This document shows, in pieces, positions 1 to 5,443 of a stretch of 6,306 nucleotides of DNA. Made by a program: the position numbers and the translations under genes. Under the pieces are notes generated by a model, which worked only from the letters and a program-made list of their open reading frames with translations, searched no databases and was not told the origin of the DNA. Position 1 is the first letter of the stretch. The number at the start of each line of letters is the position of its first letter. This DNA is from an uncultured Achromobacter sp. (GTDB lineage: Bacteria; Pseudomonadota; Gammaproteobacteria; Burkholderiales; Burkholderiaceae_B). The stretch is taken from contig CAJYKY010000068.1 in the NCBI GenBank assembly GCA_913775005.1, positions 1-6,306 of the forward strand, read 5' to 3'.

Positions 1-1537
1 AGCCCAGCGTCGTGAAGGGCACCAGGCCCGACGAGAACCAGGTGTCCAGTACGTCCGGATCGCGCTTGAGGTCACCGGTGACGCCGGCGGCACGCGCCTG
101 TTCGATGGCGCCCGCTTCGTCGTGCGCCACAAATACCTGGCCGTCTTCCGAGTACCAGGCCGGGATCTGATGGCCCCACCACAGTTGGCGCGAAATGCAC
201 CAGTCCTGGATGTTGTTCAGCCACTGGTTGTAGATGGTGGTCCAGTTGTCCGGGTAGAACTGGATGCGGCCGTCGGCCACGACTTCCAGCGCCACTTCGG
301 TGATGCTCTTGCCCGGGTTCAGCGTGCCTTCGGGCGCGGGCTTGCTCATGGCGACGAACCATTGGTCCGTCAGCATGGGTTCCAGCACGACGCCGGTGCG
401 GTCGCCCTTGGGTTGCATCATCTTGTGCAGTTCGACCTTGACCAGATAGCCTTCGGCATCCAGCTGGGCCACGACGGCCTTGCGCGCTTCGTAGCGTTCC
501 ATGCCCTGGAATTGCGCGGGGCCGTTTTCATTGATGTGCGCATCCAGCGTGAAGATCACGATCAGCGGCAGATCATGGCGCATGGCGCAGGCATAGTCGT
601 TGAAATCGTGCGCGCCGGTGATCTTGACGCAACCCGTGCCGAAAGCCGGGTCGACGAAATCGTCGGCAATGATCGGGATGTTGCGGTCGCACAGCGGCAG
701 TTCGACCTGCTTGCCGATCAGGTGCTGGTAGCGCGGGTCTTCGGGATGCACGCACAACGCGCCGTCAGCCAGCATCGTTTCCGGGCGGGTCGTGGCGATG
801 GTCATGCCGCGCAGCGTGACGGTTTGGCCATCCTTGTCGACGATGGTTTGCGGACCATCAACGAAGGGGTAGAGGATGTGCCACATGTGGCCGTCGGTTT
901 CCTCCGACTGCACTTCCAGGTCGGACACGGCGGTCAGCAGCTTCGGGTCCCAGTTGACCAGACGCTTGCCACGGTAGATCAGGCCCTGTTTATGCAGGCG
1001 CACGAAGGTTTCCACGACGCCGCGCGACATGCGGTCGTCCATGGTGAAGTATTCACGGGGCCAGTCGGCCGACGCGCCCAGGCGGCGCACCTGTTCGGTG
1101 ATGGCGTTGCCCGATTTTTCCTTCCATTCCCAGACCTTCTCCACGAATTTTTCGCGGCCCAGGTCGTGGCGGGAAACCTTCTGGGCGTCCAGCTGTCTTT
1201 CAACAACGATTTGCGTGGCGATGCCGGCGTGGTCGGTGCCGGGGATGAACACGGTGTCATCGCCCGACATGCGGCGGTAGCGGATCAACCCGTCCATGAT
1301 GGTCTGGTTGAACGCGTGGCCCATGTGCAGGGTGCCGGTCACGTTGGGCGGCGGGAACTGGATGACGTAGGGTTGGCTTTCCGTCCCCGTTTTTACGTGC
1401 TGACCCGCCGTGAAGTACCCGCGCTTTTCCCACTCGGCGTACCAGCGGGATTCCAGTTCGGAGGGTTCGAAGCTCTTGGAGAGTTCCGGGGTGTCGCTCG
1501 CGGGATTCGCGGCGTTCGGGGAAGCGGCTTGAGTCAT
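1..1537 (-). CDS. valS: Valyl-tRNA synthetase, N-terminal 512 residues (cut by window edge)
   Basis: Class I aminoacyl-tRNA synthetase that charges tRNA-Val with valine in the cytoplasm and hydrolyses mischarged Thr-tRNA. On the minus strand the frame is open from ATG 1537-1535 to base 1. The class I signature PPPNVTGTLHMGH is at residues 62-74, with the HIGH-type HMGH at 71-74. The CP1 editing domain is marked by ATTRPETM at about 248-255 and GTGCVKITGAHDFND further on. The frame then returns to the catalytic core with WCISRQLWWGHQIPAWY from residue 446 and DVLDTWFSSGL from about 493. The KMSKS loop, anticodon-binding domain and C-terminal coiled coil lie outside the window; full proteins of this family are about 950 residues. 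The start gives MTQAASPNA, a short variable leader before the conserved FEPSELESRWY. Ribosome binding is weak (GGAA about 8 bases upstream). It is transcribed divergently from ndk. Identity is certain; the exact start is likely. Confidence 0.97.
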   Translation of the reverse strand, partial: MTQAASPNAANPASDTPELSKSFEPSELESRWYAEWEKRGYFTAGQHVKTGTESQPYVIQFPPPNVTGTLHMGHAFNQTIMDGLIRYRRMSGDDTVFIPGTDHAGIATQIVVERQLDAQKVSRHDLGREKFVEKVWEWKEKSGNAITEQVRRLGASADWPREYFTMDDRMSRGVVETFVRLHKQGLIYRGKRLVNWDPKLLTAVSDLEVQSEETDGHMWHILYPFVDGPQTIVDKDGQTVTLRGMTIATTRPETMLADGALCVHPEDPRYQHLIGKQVELPLCDRNIPIIADDFVDPAFGTGCVKITGAHDFNDYACAMRHDLPLIVIFTLDAHINENGPAQFQGMERYEARKAVVAQLDAEGYLVKVELHKMMQPKGDRTGVVLEPMLTDQWFVAMSKPAPEGTLNPGKSITEVALEVVADGRIQFYPDNWTTIYNQWLNNIQDWCISRQLWWGHQIPAWYSEDGQVFVAHDEAGAIEQARAAGVTGDLKRDPDVLDTWFSSGLVPFTTLG

Positions 1538-1560
1538 TACAGGGTTCCGGCAAACAGGGC

Positions 1561-1582
1561 GCCCGGGGATAGGGATACGGGC
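1561..1582 (-). other. Small inverted repeat in the valS leader
   Basis: GCCCG at 1561-1565 is complementary to CGGGC at 1578-1582 around a 12-base loop containing a repeated CCCTAT/CCC pattern on the minus strand. If transcription starts at the proposed promoter, this forms a modest 5-bp hairpin about 25 bases upstream of the valS start. It could be structural or chance; there is no T-box-type architecture. Confidence 0.25.
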
Positions 1583-1594
1583 AGCAAACCGCTC

Positions 1595-1622
1595 ATTTTA
1601 AGATGTAATGCGGTCTTCTCAG
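1595..1622 (-). promoter_or_regulatory. Candidate sigma70 promoter of valS
   Basis: Read on the minus strand: CTGAGA (1622-1617, 4 of 6 matches to TTGACA), a 16-base spacer, and TAAAAT (1600-1595, 5 of 6 to TATAAT). A transcript would begin near 1588, giving a leader of about 50 bases before the valS ATG. This is a consensus match by eye only. It sits in a locally AT-rich patch of a GC-rich region, which supports it. Confidence 0.45.
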
Positions 1623-1624
1623 CG

Positions 1625-1633
1625 TGTTAGAAT
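1625..1633 (+). promoter_or_regulatory. Candidate extended -10 promoter toward ndk
   Basis: TGTTAGAAT: an extended TG-N motif (1625-1627) joined to TAGAAT (1628-1633, 5 of 6 to TATAAT). No good -35 box lies 16-18 bases upstream (GTAATG), so activity would depend on the extended element. It lies next to the proposed valS -35 box, giving back-to-back promoters. It would give ndk a leader of about 315 bases, which is long; another promoter closer to ndk may exist that I could not see. Confidence 0.3.
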
Positions 1634-1687
1634 ACCGGGTTACTGAAAACCTTTTAGAAGTCCCTGAATTCATTGAGGATTCCTTCA

Positions 1688-1715
1688 GAAATGTGCGCTT
1701 GAAAGCTCACATTTC
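1688..1715. repeat. 28-base inverted repeat upstream of ndk
   Basis: GAAATGTG (1688-1695) is the exact reverse complement of CACATTTC (1708-1715). The 12-base centre pairs further as GCT/AGC after a single C/T mismatch, leaving a TGAA loop. This could be an RNA hairpin in the ndk leader or a dimeric DNA-binding site. No T-run follows on the plus strand, so it is not a standard terminator. Confidence 0.6.
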
Positions 1716-1802
1716 GGTATTCTCGACCTGAATTGAGGGCGCATCCGATCGGTAGGCAGTGTCGAATCCCTGCCTTGGCCATGTGGCTCAGGACGGCCCG
1801 GA

Positions 1803-1828
1803 ATGCCAGACGGCATGCCAAACGGCAT
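1803..1828. repeat. Two tandem imperfect 12-mers, each a palindrome
   Basis: ATGCCAGACGGC (1803-1814) is followed directly by ATGCCAAACGGC (1815-1826) and then AT, one mismatch apart. Each unit plus the next AT forms the dyad ATGCC-N4-GGCAT, so two 14-base palindromes overlap by two bases. The arrangement resembles adjacent operator sites or a small tandem duplication. Confidence 0.6.
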
Positions 1829-1919
1829 CGATCAAGCAACCCGGACCGCCTGTGCGCCAACCGCGCGATGACACTTCAAGGGTGACACCAACAAGTGCAG
1901 AGCCACGCCAGGCAATTCA

Positions 1920-1941
1920 TCAGAAACCAGTCAGAAATCAG
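1920..1941. repeat. Tandem 11-bp direct repeat just upstream of the ndk ribosome binding site
   Basis: TCAGAAACCAG (1920-1930) and TCAGAAATCAG (1931-1941) are head-to-tail with one C/T difference. The second copy ends 5 bases before the GGAG ribosome binding site of ndk. It lies in the untranslated leader and is probably a small slipped-strand duplication, with possible effect on ribosome access. Confidence 0.6.
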
Positions 1942-1956
1942 CTTTCGGAGTTCCTT

Positions 1957-2382
1957 ATGTCCATCCAACGCACCCTCTCGATCATCAAGCCCGACGCCGT
2001 CGCCAAGAACGTCATCGGCCAGATCGTCGGCCGTTTCGAACAAGCCGGCCTGAAGGTCATCGCCGCCCGCCTCGTGCAACTGTCGCGCGCCGACGCCGAG
2101 CGTTTCTACGCCGTGCACAAGGAACGCCCCTTCTTCAAGGACCTGGTCGATTTCATGATCTCGGGCCCCGTGTTCGTGCAAGCGCTGGAAGGCGAAGAAG
2201 CCATCCTGAAGAATCGTGACCTGATGGGCGCCACCGACCCGAAGAAGGCCGCTCCTGGCACCATCCGCGCCGACTTCGCCGACAGCATCGACGCCAACGC
2301 CGTGCACGGCTCCGACGCTCCGGAAACGGCTGCTGTCGAAATCGCCTTCTTCTTCCCCGAAATCAACATCCACAGCCGTTGA
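1957..2382 (+). CDS. ndk: Nucleoside diphosphate kinase
   Basis: Transfers the gamma phosphate of ATP to other (d)NDPs through a phosphohistidine intermediate, balancing cytoplasmic NTP and dNTP pools. The product is 141 residues, the usual bacterial length. Family residues are in place: K11 in the IIKPDAV strand, Y51 and the ERPFF segment (56-60), R87, T93, R104 in GTIRADF, N114 and the active-site H117 in NAVHGSDAPETA. It ends with EIAFFFPEINIHSR. The start at ATG 1957 has a clear GGAG ribosome binding site (1947-1950) with 6-base spacing and gives the canonical MSIQRTLSIIKPDAV N-terminus. The same frame is open for 66 codons upstream, but that part is unlike Ndk. It is divergent from valS and 59 bases upstream of rlmN. 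Nothing looks damaged. Confidence 0.98.
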   Translation: MSIQRTLSIIKPDAVAKNVIGQIVGRFEQAGLKVIAARLVQLSRADAERFYAVHKERPFFKDLVDFMISGPVFVQALEGEEAILKNRDLMGATDPKKAAPGTIRADFADSIDANAVHGSDAPETAAVEIAFFFPEINIHSR

Positions 2383-2411
2383 TTTTCGCGTAAGCGAGAA
2401 GCACTGTTTTT
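2383..2411 (+). terminator. Weak terminator or attenuator-like hairpin after ndk
   Basis: TTTTCGC (2383-2389) pairs with GCGAGAA (2394-2400), including one T/G wobble, around a GTAA (GNRA) tetraloop, starting immediately after the ndk stop. The T5 run (2407-2411) starts 6 bases after the stem rather than directly after it, and the stem is short. Termination is therefore probably partial, and the hairpin may instead protect the 3' end of the ndk message. Confidence 0.4.
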
Positions 2412-2431
2412 AGATTTTTAGCGTTTTAGCA
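2408..2431 (+). repeat. Three TTTTAG octamers in the ndk-rlmN gap
   Basis: TTTTAGAT, TTTTAGCG and TTTTAGCA are placed head-to-tail with an exact 8-base period (starts 2408, 2416, 2424). Because 8 is not a multiple of 3, the TAG triplets at 2411, 2419 and 2427 fall in all three plus-strand frames and act as a universal translation stop just before rlmN. The stretch is strikingly T-rich for this region. Confidence 0.6.
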
Positions 2432-2441
2432 CTACCAGGTC

Positions 2442-3596
2442 ATGGAATCCGTCGAACGAATCAATCTGCTGGGGCTGGATGGCTCCGCCCTGTCCGAACT
2501 TGTCGGGCAGTGGGGCGGCAAGCCGTTTCGCGCTCGTCAGCTGCAACGCTGGATGCACCAGCGCGGCGCCGATTCGTTCGACGCCATGACCGACCTGGCG
2601 CGCGAATTCCGCAGCCAGCTCGCATCGAACTGCCGCATTGAAGCCTTGCCCGTCAATATCGAGCAACGCTCGACCGACGGCACGCGCAAGTGGCTGTTCG
2701 ACGTGGGGCAGGGCAATGCCATCGAAACCGTCTTCATCCCTGAAGACGATCGCGGCACCCTTTGCATTTCCAGCCAGGCCGGCTGCGTGGTGAACTGCCG
2801 CTTCTGCTCCACGGGGCATCAGGGCTTTAACCGCAACCTGAAAACCAGCGAAATCATCGGTCAGCTGTGGTGGGCCAAGCGCGTGCTGGAAGCCGATATC
2901 GGCACCGCCCGCCTGGAAAGCGCCAAAGCCACCGAAGATACTCGCGTCATCAGCAACGTCGTCATGATGGGCATGGGCGAACCCCTGCTCAATTACGACC
3001 AGGTGCTGCCGGCCCTGCGCCTGATGCTGGACGACAACGCCTATGGTTTGTCGCGCCGCCGCGTCACGGTGTCCACGTCGGGCGTCGTCCCCATGATGGA
3101 CCGCCTGTCGCAAGACTGTCCGGTGGCGCTGGCCGTTTCGCTGCATGCGCCCAACGATGCGCTGCGCGACGAGCTCGTGCCGCTGAACAAGAAGTACCCG
3201 CTGAAAGAGTTGCTGGCGGCCTGCGAACGCTATCTGGCGTTTGCGCCGCGCGACTTCATCACCTTTGAATACTGCATGCTGGACGGCATCAACGATACCG
3301 ACCAGCACGCCAAGGAACTGATCCACATTGCACGCCAGATCCGCTGCAAGCTCAATCTGATTCCGTTCAACCCCTTCCCCGAGTCGGGCCTGAAGCGTTC
3401 CAATTCCGCGCGCGTGAAAGTCTTCGCGCAGCGCCTGATGGATGCTGGCATCATCACGACCGTGCGCAAGACCCGGGGCGACGACATCGATGCAGCTTGT
3501 GGTCAACTGGCCGGAGAGGTGCGCGATCGCACTCGGATTACCGAGCGCAACGCCGCACAGCGCCAGACCATACCAATTAAACAGGTGCATGCATGA
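2442..3596 (+). CDS. rlmN: Dual-specificity rRNA/tRNA adenine-C2 methyltransferase RlmN
   Basis: Radical SAM enzyme that methylates C2 of A2503 in 23S rRNA and of A37 in some tRNAs, using a methyl group carried on a cysteine. The product is 384 residues, the normal length. An N-terminal RNA-binding region contains KPFRARQLQRWMHQ (27-40). The radical SAM cluster motif is C115-x3-C119-x2-C122 (AGCVVNCRFCSTG). The SAM-binding GMGEP lies at 177-181, SLHAP at 233-237, and LIPFNPFP at 306-313. The catalytic pair is C108 and the methyl-carrying C353 in DIDAACGQLAG, equivalent by offset to C118 and C355 of the E. coli enzyme. The start at ATG 2442 has only a weak AGG nearby; the N-terminus MESVERINLLGLD is typical. 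The TGA stop overlaps the start of the next gene (ATGA). Promoter unknown; read-through from ndk is possible. Confidence 0.98.
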   Translation: MESVERINLLGLDGSALSELVGQWGGKPFRARQLQRWMHQRGADSFDAMTDLAREFRSQLASNCRIEALPVNIEQRSTDGTRKWLFDVGQGNAIETVFIPEDDRGTLCISSQAGCVVNCRFCSTGHQGFNRNLKTSEIIGQLWWAKRVLEADIGTARLESAKATEDTRVISNVVMMGMGEPLLNYDQVLPALRLMLDDNAYGLSRRRVTVSTSGVVPMMDRLSQDCPVALAVSLHAPNDALRDELVPLNKKYPLKELLAACERYLAFAPRDFITFEYCMLDGINDTDQHAKELIHIARQIRCKLNLIPFNPFPESGLKRSNSARVKVFAQRLMDAGIITTVRKTRGDDIDAACGQLAGEVRDRTRITERNAAQRQTIPIKQVHA

Positions 3597-4087
3597 CGCA
3601 GGATTTCGCTTCTGCAGTTTCTGAAACGCCCGCCAGCGCTGCGGGCAACGTCGGCTCGGCGTTACGAGCGCTACGCCAGTCCAAAGGCTGGTCGCTGGAT
3701 GAAGTGTCCAGCCGCATCAAGTTTTCTACCAAGCAGATCGAAGCCCTTGAAAACGAAGCGTGGGCGGACTTGCCCACGGGCGTTTCGCTGCGCGGCCTGG
3801 TGCGCAACTATGCGCGCCTGCTGGGCGCAGATTCGCAAGCCATCGTCGACTCGCTGGACCCCAAGGCGCGCGTCACCGGTCCGGTGAAGCTGAGCCCGGG
3901 CGCCCTGCATTCGGCGCATTCCATTCCCCAATCCAATGCCGATGACGACCGTTCGTCTTCGACGTCGTGGGGGTGGCTGATCGCCATCGTGCTGGTGCTG
4001 GCCGCCGCCGCGGCGTATGCCTTCTGGCAAGGCTGGTTGCCGCAGCAATGGCTGCCGTTCGACTGGCTGCCGAAGCCGACCAAGTAA
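3593..4087 (+). CDS. rodZ: RodZ-family HTH membrane protein, short form
   Basis: A 164-residue inner-membrane protein. Residues about 20-85 form a Cro/C1-type helix-turn-helix (VGSALRALRQSKGWSLDEVSSRI, then FSTKQIEALENEAWADLP and SLRGLVRNYARLLG), the HTH_25 type found at the N-terminus of RodZ, where it binds MreB rather than DNA. A polar linker (about 90-125) leads to one membrane helix at about 127-144. The remaining 20 residues are Trp-rich, with three WLP units at W148, W153 and W158. E. coli RodZ is about 337 residues with a periplasmic beta-domain (DUF4115); that domain is absent, and ispG starts 13 bases after the stop, so no broken remnant follows. The start is set by the ATGA overlap with rlmN, with AGG 5 bases upstream of the ATG, suggesting translational coupling. 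Position between rlmN and ispG supports the RodZ assignment. Whether the short form still works in MreB-dependent shape control is inference. Confidence 0.82.
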   Translation: MTQDFASAVSETPASAAGNVGSALRALRQSKGWSLDEVSSRIKFSTKQIEALENEAWADLPTGVSLRGLVRNYARLLGADSQAIVDSLDPKARVTGPVKLSPGALHSAHSIPQSNADDDRSSSTSWGWLIAIVLVLAAAAAYAFWQGWLPQQWLPFDWLPKPTK

Positions 4088-4100
4088 CCCGGTTCCACCG

Positions 4101-5324
4101 ATGCAAGATTCTTCTCTGCCTTGCCAGGATGCGCCGCCTCCCGATGTCGGGGCTGCGCTGCGCCGTGCCACGCGTTCGGTCGCGGTGAAGTGGGGCGAGC
4201 GTGTCGTGAAGATCGGGGGCGATGCCCCCGTGGTCGTGCAATCCATGACCAACACCGACACCGCAGACGCCATCGCCACGGCGATCCAGGTCAAAGAGCT
4301 GGCCATGGCCGGTTCTGAACTCGTACGGATCACGGTGAATACGCCTGAGGCCGCCCGCGAAGTGATCGCCATCCGCGAACAGCTCGACCGCATGGGCGTC
4401 GACGTGCCGCTCGTGGGCGACTTCCACTACAACGGGCACAAGCTGCTGACGCAGTTTCCCGAATGCGCGCAGGCGCTGTCCAAGTACCGGATCAACCCGG
4501 GCAACATGGGCGGCGGCAAGCGGCGCGATGACAACTTCGCGCAGATGATCGAAGTGGCGTGCCGCTATGACAAGCCCGTGCGCATCGGCGTGAACTGGGG
4601 CAGCCTGGATCACGAACTGATGGCGCGCAAGATGGACGAAAACTCGCGCCGCGCGCAGCCCTGGGAAGCCAGTGCCGTGATGCGCGACGCGCTTGTGGTG
4701 TCGGCCATTACCAATGCGCAGCGCGCCGAAGAGCTGGGCTTGCGGCGTGATGCCATCATCCTGTCGTGCAAGGTCAGCCATGTGCAGGACTTGATCGCCG
4801 TCTACCGCGATCTGTCTGCGCGTTGTGATTACCCGTTGCACTTGGGCCTGACCGAAGCCGGCATGGGCAGCAAGGGCATCGTGGCCTCCACCGCCGCGTT
4901 GGCCGTGCTGCTGCAACAAGGCATCGGCGACACCATCCGCATTTCGCTCACGCCGGAACCCGGCGGCGACCGCAGCCGCGAAGCGGTCGTGGCGCAGGAA
5001 ATTCTCCAGACCATGGGCCTGCGTGCGTTCACGCCCATGGTGGTTGCGTGCCCCGGCTGTGGCCGCACCAGCAGCACGTTCTTCCAGGAACTGGCCGACA
5101 GCATCCAGTCCTTCCTGCGTCGTCAGATGCCGGTCTGGAAGTCGCAGTACCCGGGCGTCGAAAGCATGAACGTCGCGGTCATGGGCTGTGTGGTCAATGG
5201 GCCGGGCGAAAGCCGCCATGCCGATATCGGAATCAGTCTGCCGGGTACGGGTGAAGTCCCCGCGGCGCCGGTATTCGTGGATGGCGAACGCACGGTCACG
5301 CTCAAAGGCGACCATATCGCCTAA
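4101..5324 (+). CDS. ispG: 4-hydroxy-3-methylbut-2-enyl diphosphate synthase (GcpE/IspG), C-terminus cut by an in-frame TAA
   Basis: Penultimate enzyme of the MEP isoprenoid pathway: converts MEcPP to HMBPP using a [4Fe-4S] cluster and reduced flavodoxin or ferredoxin. The TIM-barrel half starts near VVVQSMTNTDT (44-54) and includes RINPGNMG (130-137) and HLGLTEAG (247-254). The C-terminal cluster domain has C317 and C320 (ACPGCGR), C363 and the cluster ligand E370 (MGCVVNGPGE), all present. The TAA at 5322-5324 gives 407 residues, but the frame continues for 20 more codons (EFQAIVEDYVARRYG and so on) to TAA 5385-5387, reading exactly like the normal end of the protein (428 residues in total). 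One substitution such as GAA to TAA explains it; a sequencing error is possible. All catalytic ligands lie before the stop. The start at 4101 follows the rodZ stop by 13 bases without a clear ribosome binding site, suggesting coupling. An upstream ATG at 4017 lies inside rodZ and is unlikely. Confidence 0.95.
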   Translation: MQDSSLPCQDAPPPDVGAALRRATRSVAVKWGERVVKIGGDAPVVVQSMTNTDTADAIATAIQVKELAMAGSELVRITVNTPEAAREVIAIREQLDRMGVDVPLVGDFHYNGHKLLTQFPECAQALSKYRINPGNMGGGKRRDDNFAQMIEVACRYDKPVRIGVNWGSLDHELMARKMDENSRRAQPWEASAVMRDALVVSAITNAQRAEELGLRRDAIILSCKVSHVQDLIAVYRDLSARCDYPLHLGLTEAGMGSKGIVASTAALAVLLQQGIGDTIRISLTPEPGGDRSREAVVAQEILQTMGLRAFTPMVVACPGCGRTSSTFFQELADSIQSFLRRQMPVWKSQYPGVESMNVAVMGCVVNGPGESRHADIGISLPGTGEVPAAPVFVDGERTVTLKGDHIA

Positions 5325-5387
5325 GAGTTCCAGGCCATCGTCGAAGACTACGTGGCGCGCCGTTACGGCGTGCTCGCCTCTCATTAA
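5325..5387 (+). pseudogene. ispG: In-frame continuation of ispG beyond the TAA
   Basis: Twenty sense codons in the ispG frame followed by TAA. The translation begins EFQAIVEDYVARRYG and ends VLASH. It has the amphipathic helical look of the IspG C-terminal helix, and codons with G/C in the third position throughout most of its length, as in the gene itself. It has no start codon or ribosome binding site of its own. It is best read as the untranslated remainder of ispG, or as part of the protein if the TAA is an error or is read through. Confidence 0.75.
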
Positions 5388-5400
5388 AAGAAAGGGTGTA

Positions 5401-5434
5401 GCCGCAAAGCGCGCCGGCAGGCGCGTGTGGCGGC
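5401..5434 (+). promoter_or_regulatory. Strong GC hairpin immediately upstream of hisS
   Basis: Outer stem GCCGC (5401-5405) with GCGGC (5430-5434); inner 7-bp stem GCGCGCC (5409-5415) with GGCGCGT (5420-5426, one G/T wobble) closed by a GGCA tetraloop. The AAA/GTG internal loop could add an A-U pair between two A-G mismatches. No T-run follows, so it is not an intrinsic terminator. It ends one base before the upstream hisS ATG (5435) and 10 bases before the ATG at 5444, close enough to affect initiation or to mark an RNA processing boundary between ispG and hisS. Confidence 0.55.
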
Positions 5435-5443
5435 ATGATCAAG

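Larger units (their letters stand above)
1538..1956. other. Divergent valS-ndk intergenic region, no gene supported
   Basis: 419 bases between the two start codons. The valS-proximal half (about 1590-1740) is relatively AT-rich and holds the best promoter-like matches. The ndk-proximal half is GC-rich and carries short repeats and dyads: inverted repeat 1688-1715, direct repeats at 1663 and 1727, hairpin 1754-1775, three GCCA-N3-GGC sites between 1778 and 1826, and tandem 11-mers at 1920-1941. The ndk frame stays open upstream to a GTG at 1759, but those codons look non-coding. No tRNA or known riboswitch fold was recognised. Confidence 0.6.

Noticed and set aside
122..1630. Long plus-strand open frame (502 codons) opposite valS
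   Set aside because: It is the complement of an unmistakable ValRS and its translation shows only His/Val/Arg/Gly-rich antisense composition; such frames are normal in GC-rich genomes.
1754..1775. tRNA-like T-arm (AGGCAG, TCGAATCC, CTGCCT)
   Set aside because: The loop is 10 bases rather than 7, and no acceptor, D or anticodon arms can be drawn around it; left as a plain 6-bp hairpin.
1654..1860. 68-codon minus-strand frame in the valS-ndk gap
   Set aside because: No ribosome binding site, composition not protein-like, and it spans the palindromes and repeats; not supported as a gene.
1759..1956. N-terminal extension of ndk from a GTG at 1759
   Set aside because: The added 66 residues are Pro/Gln/Thr-rich and unlike any Ndk; ATG 1957 has the proper ribosome binding site and the canonical N-terminus.
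2418..3590. 390-codon minus-strand open frame opposite rlmN
   Set aside because: Antisense shadow of a well-conserved RlmN; no recognisable domain or ribosome binding site.
4017..4100. Upstream ATG for ispG inside rodZ
   Set aside because: It would overlap the rodZ membrane-segment codons and add a Trp/Pro/Arg-rich leader foreign to IspG; ATG 4101 directly after the rodZ stop is more reasonable.
3873..5384. 503-codon minus-strand open frame opposite ispG and rodZ
   Set aside because: Covers conserved genes on the other strand, with low-complexity Arg/His/Ala composition; codon bias artefact.
5401..5434. Intrinsic terminator between ispG and hisS
   Set aside because: The stem is strong, but it is followed by ATGATCAAGATG and not a T-run; more likely a leader or intercistronic structure.
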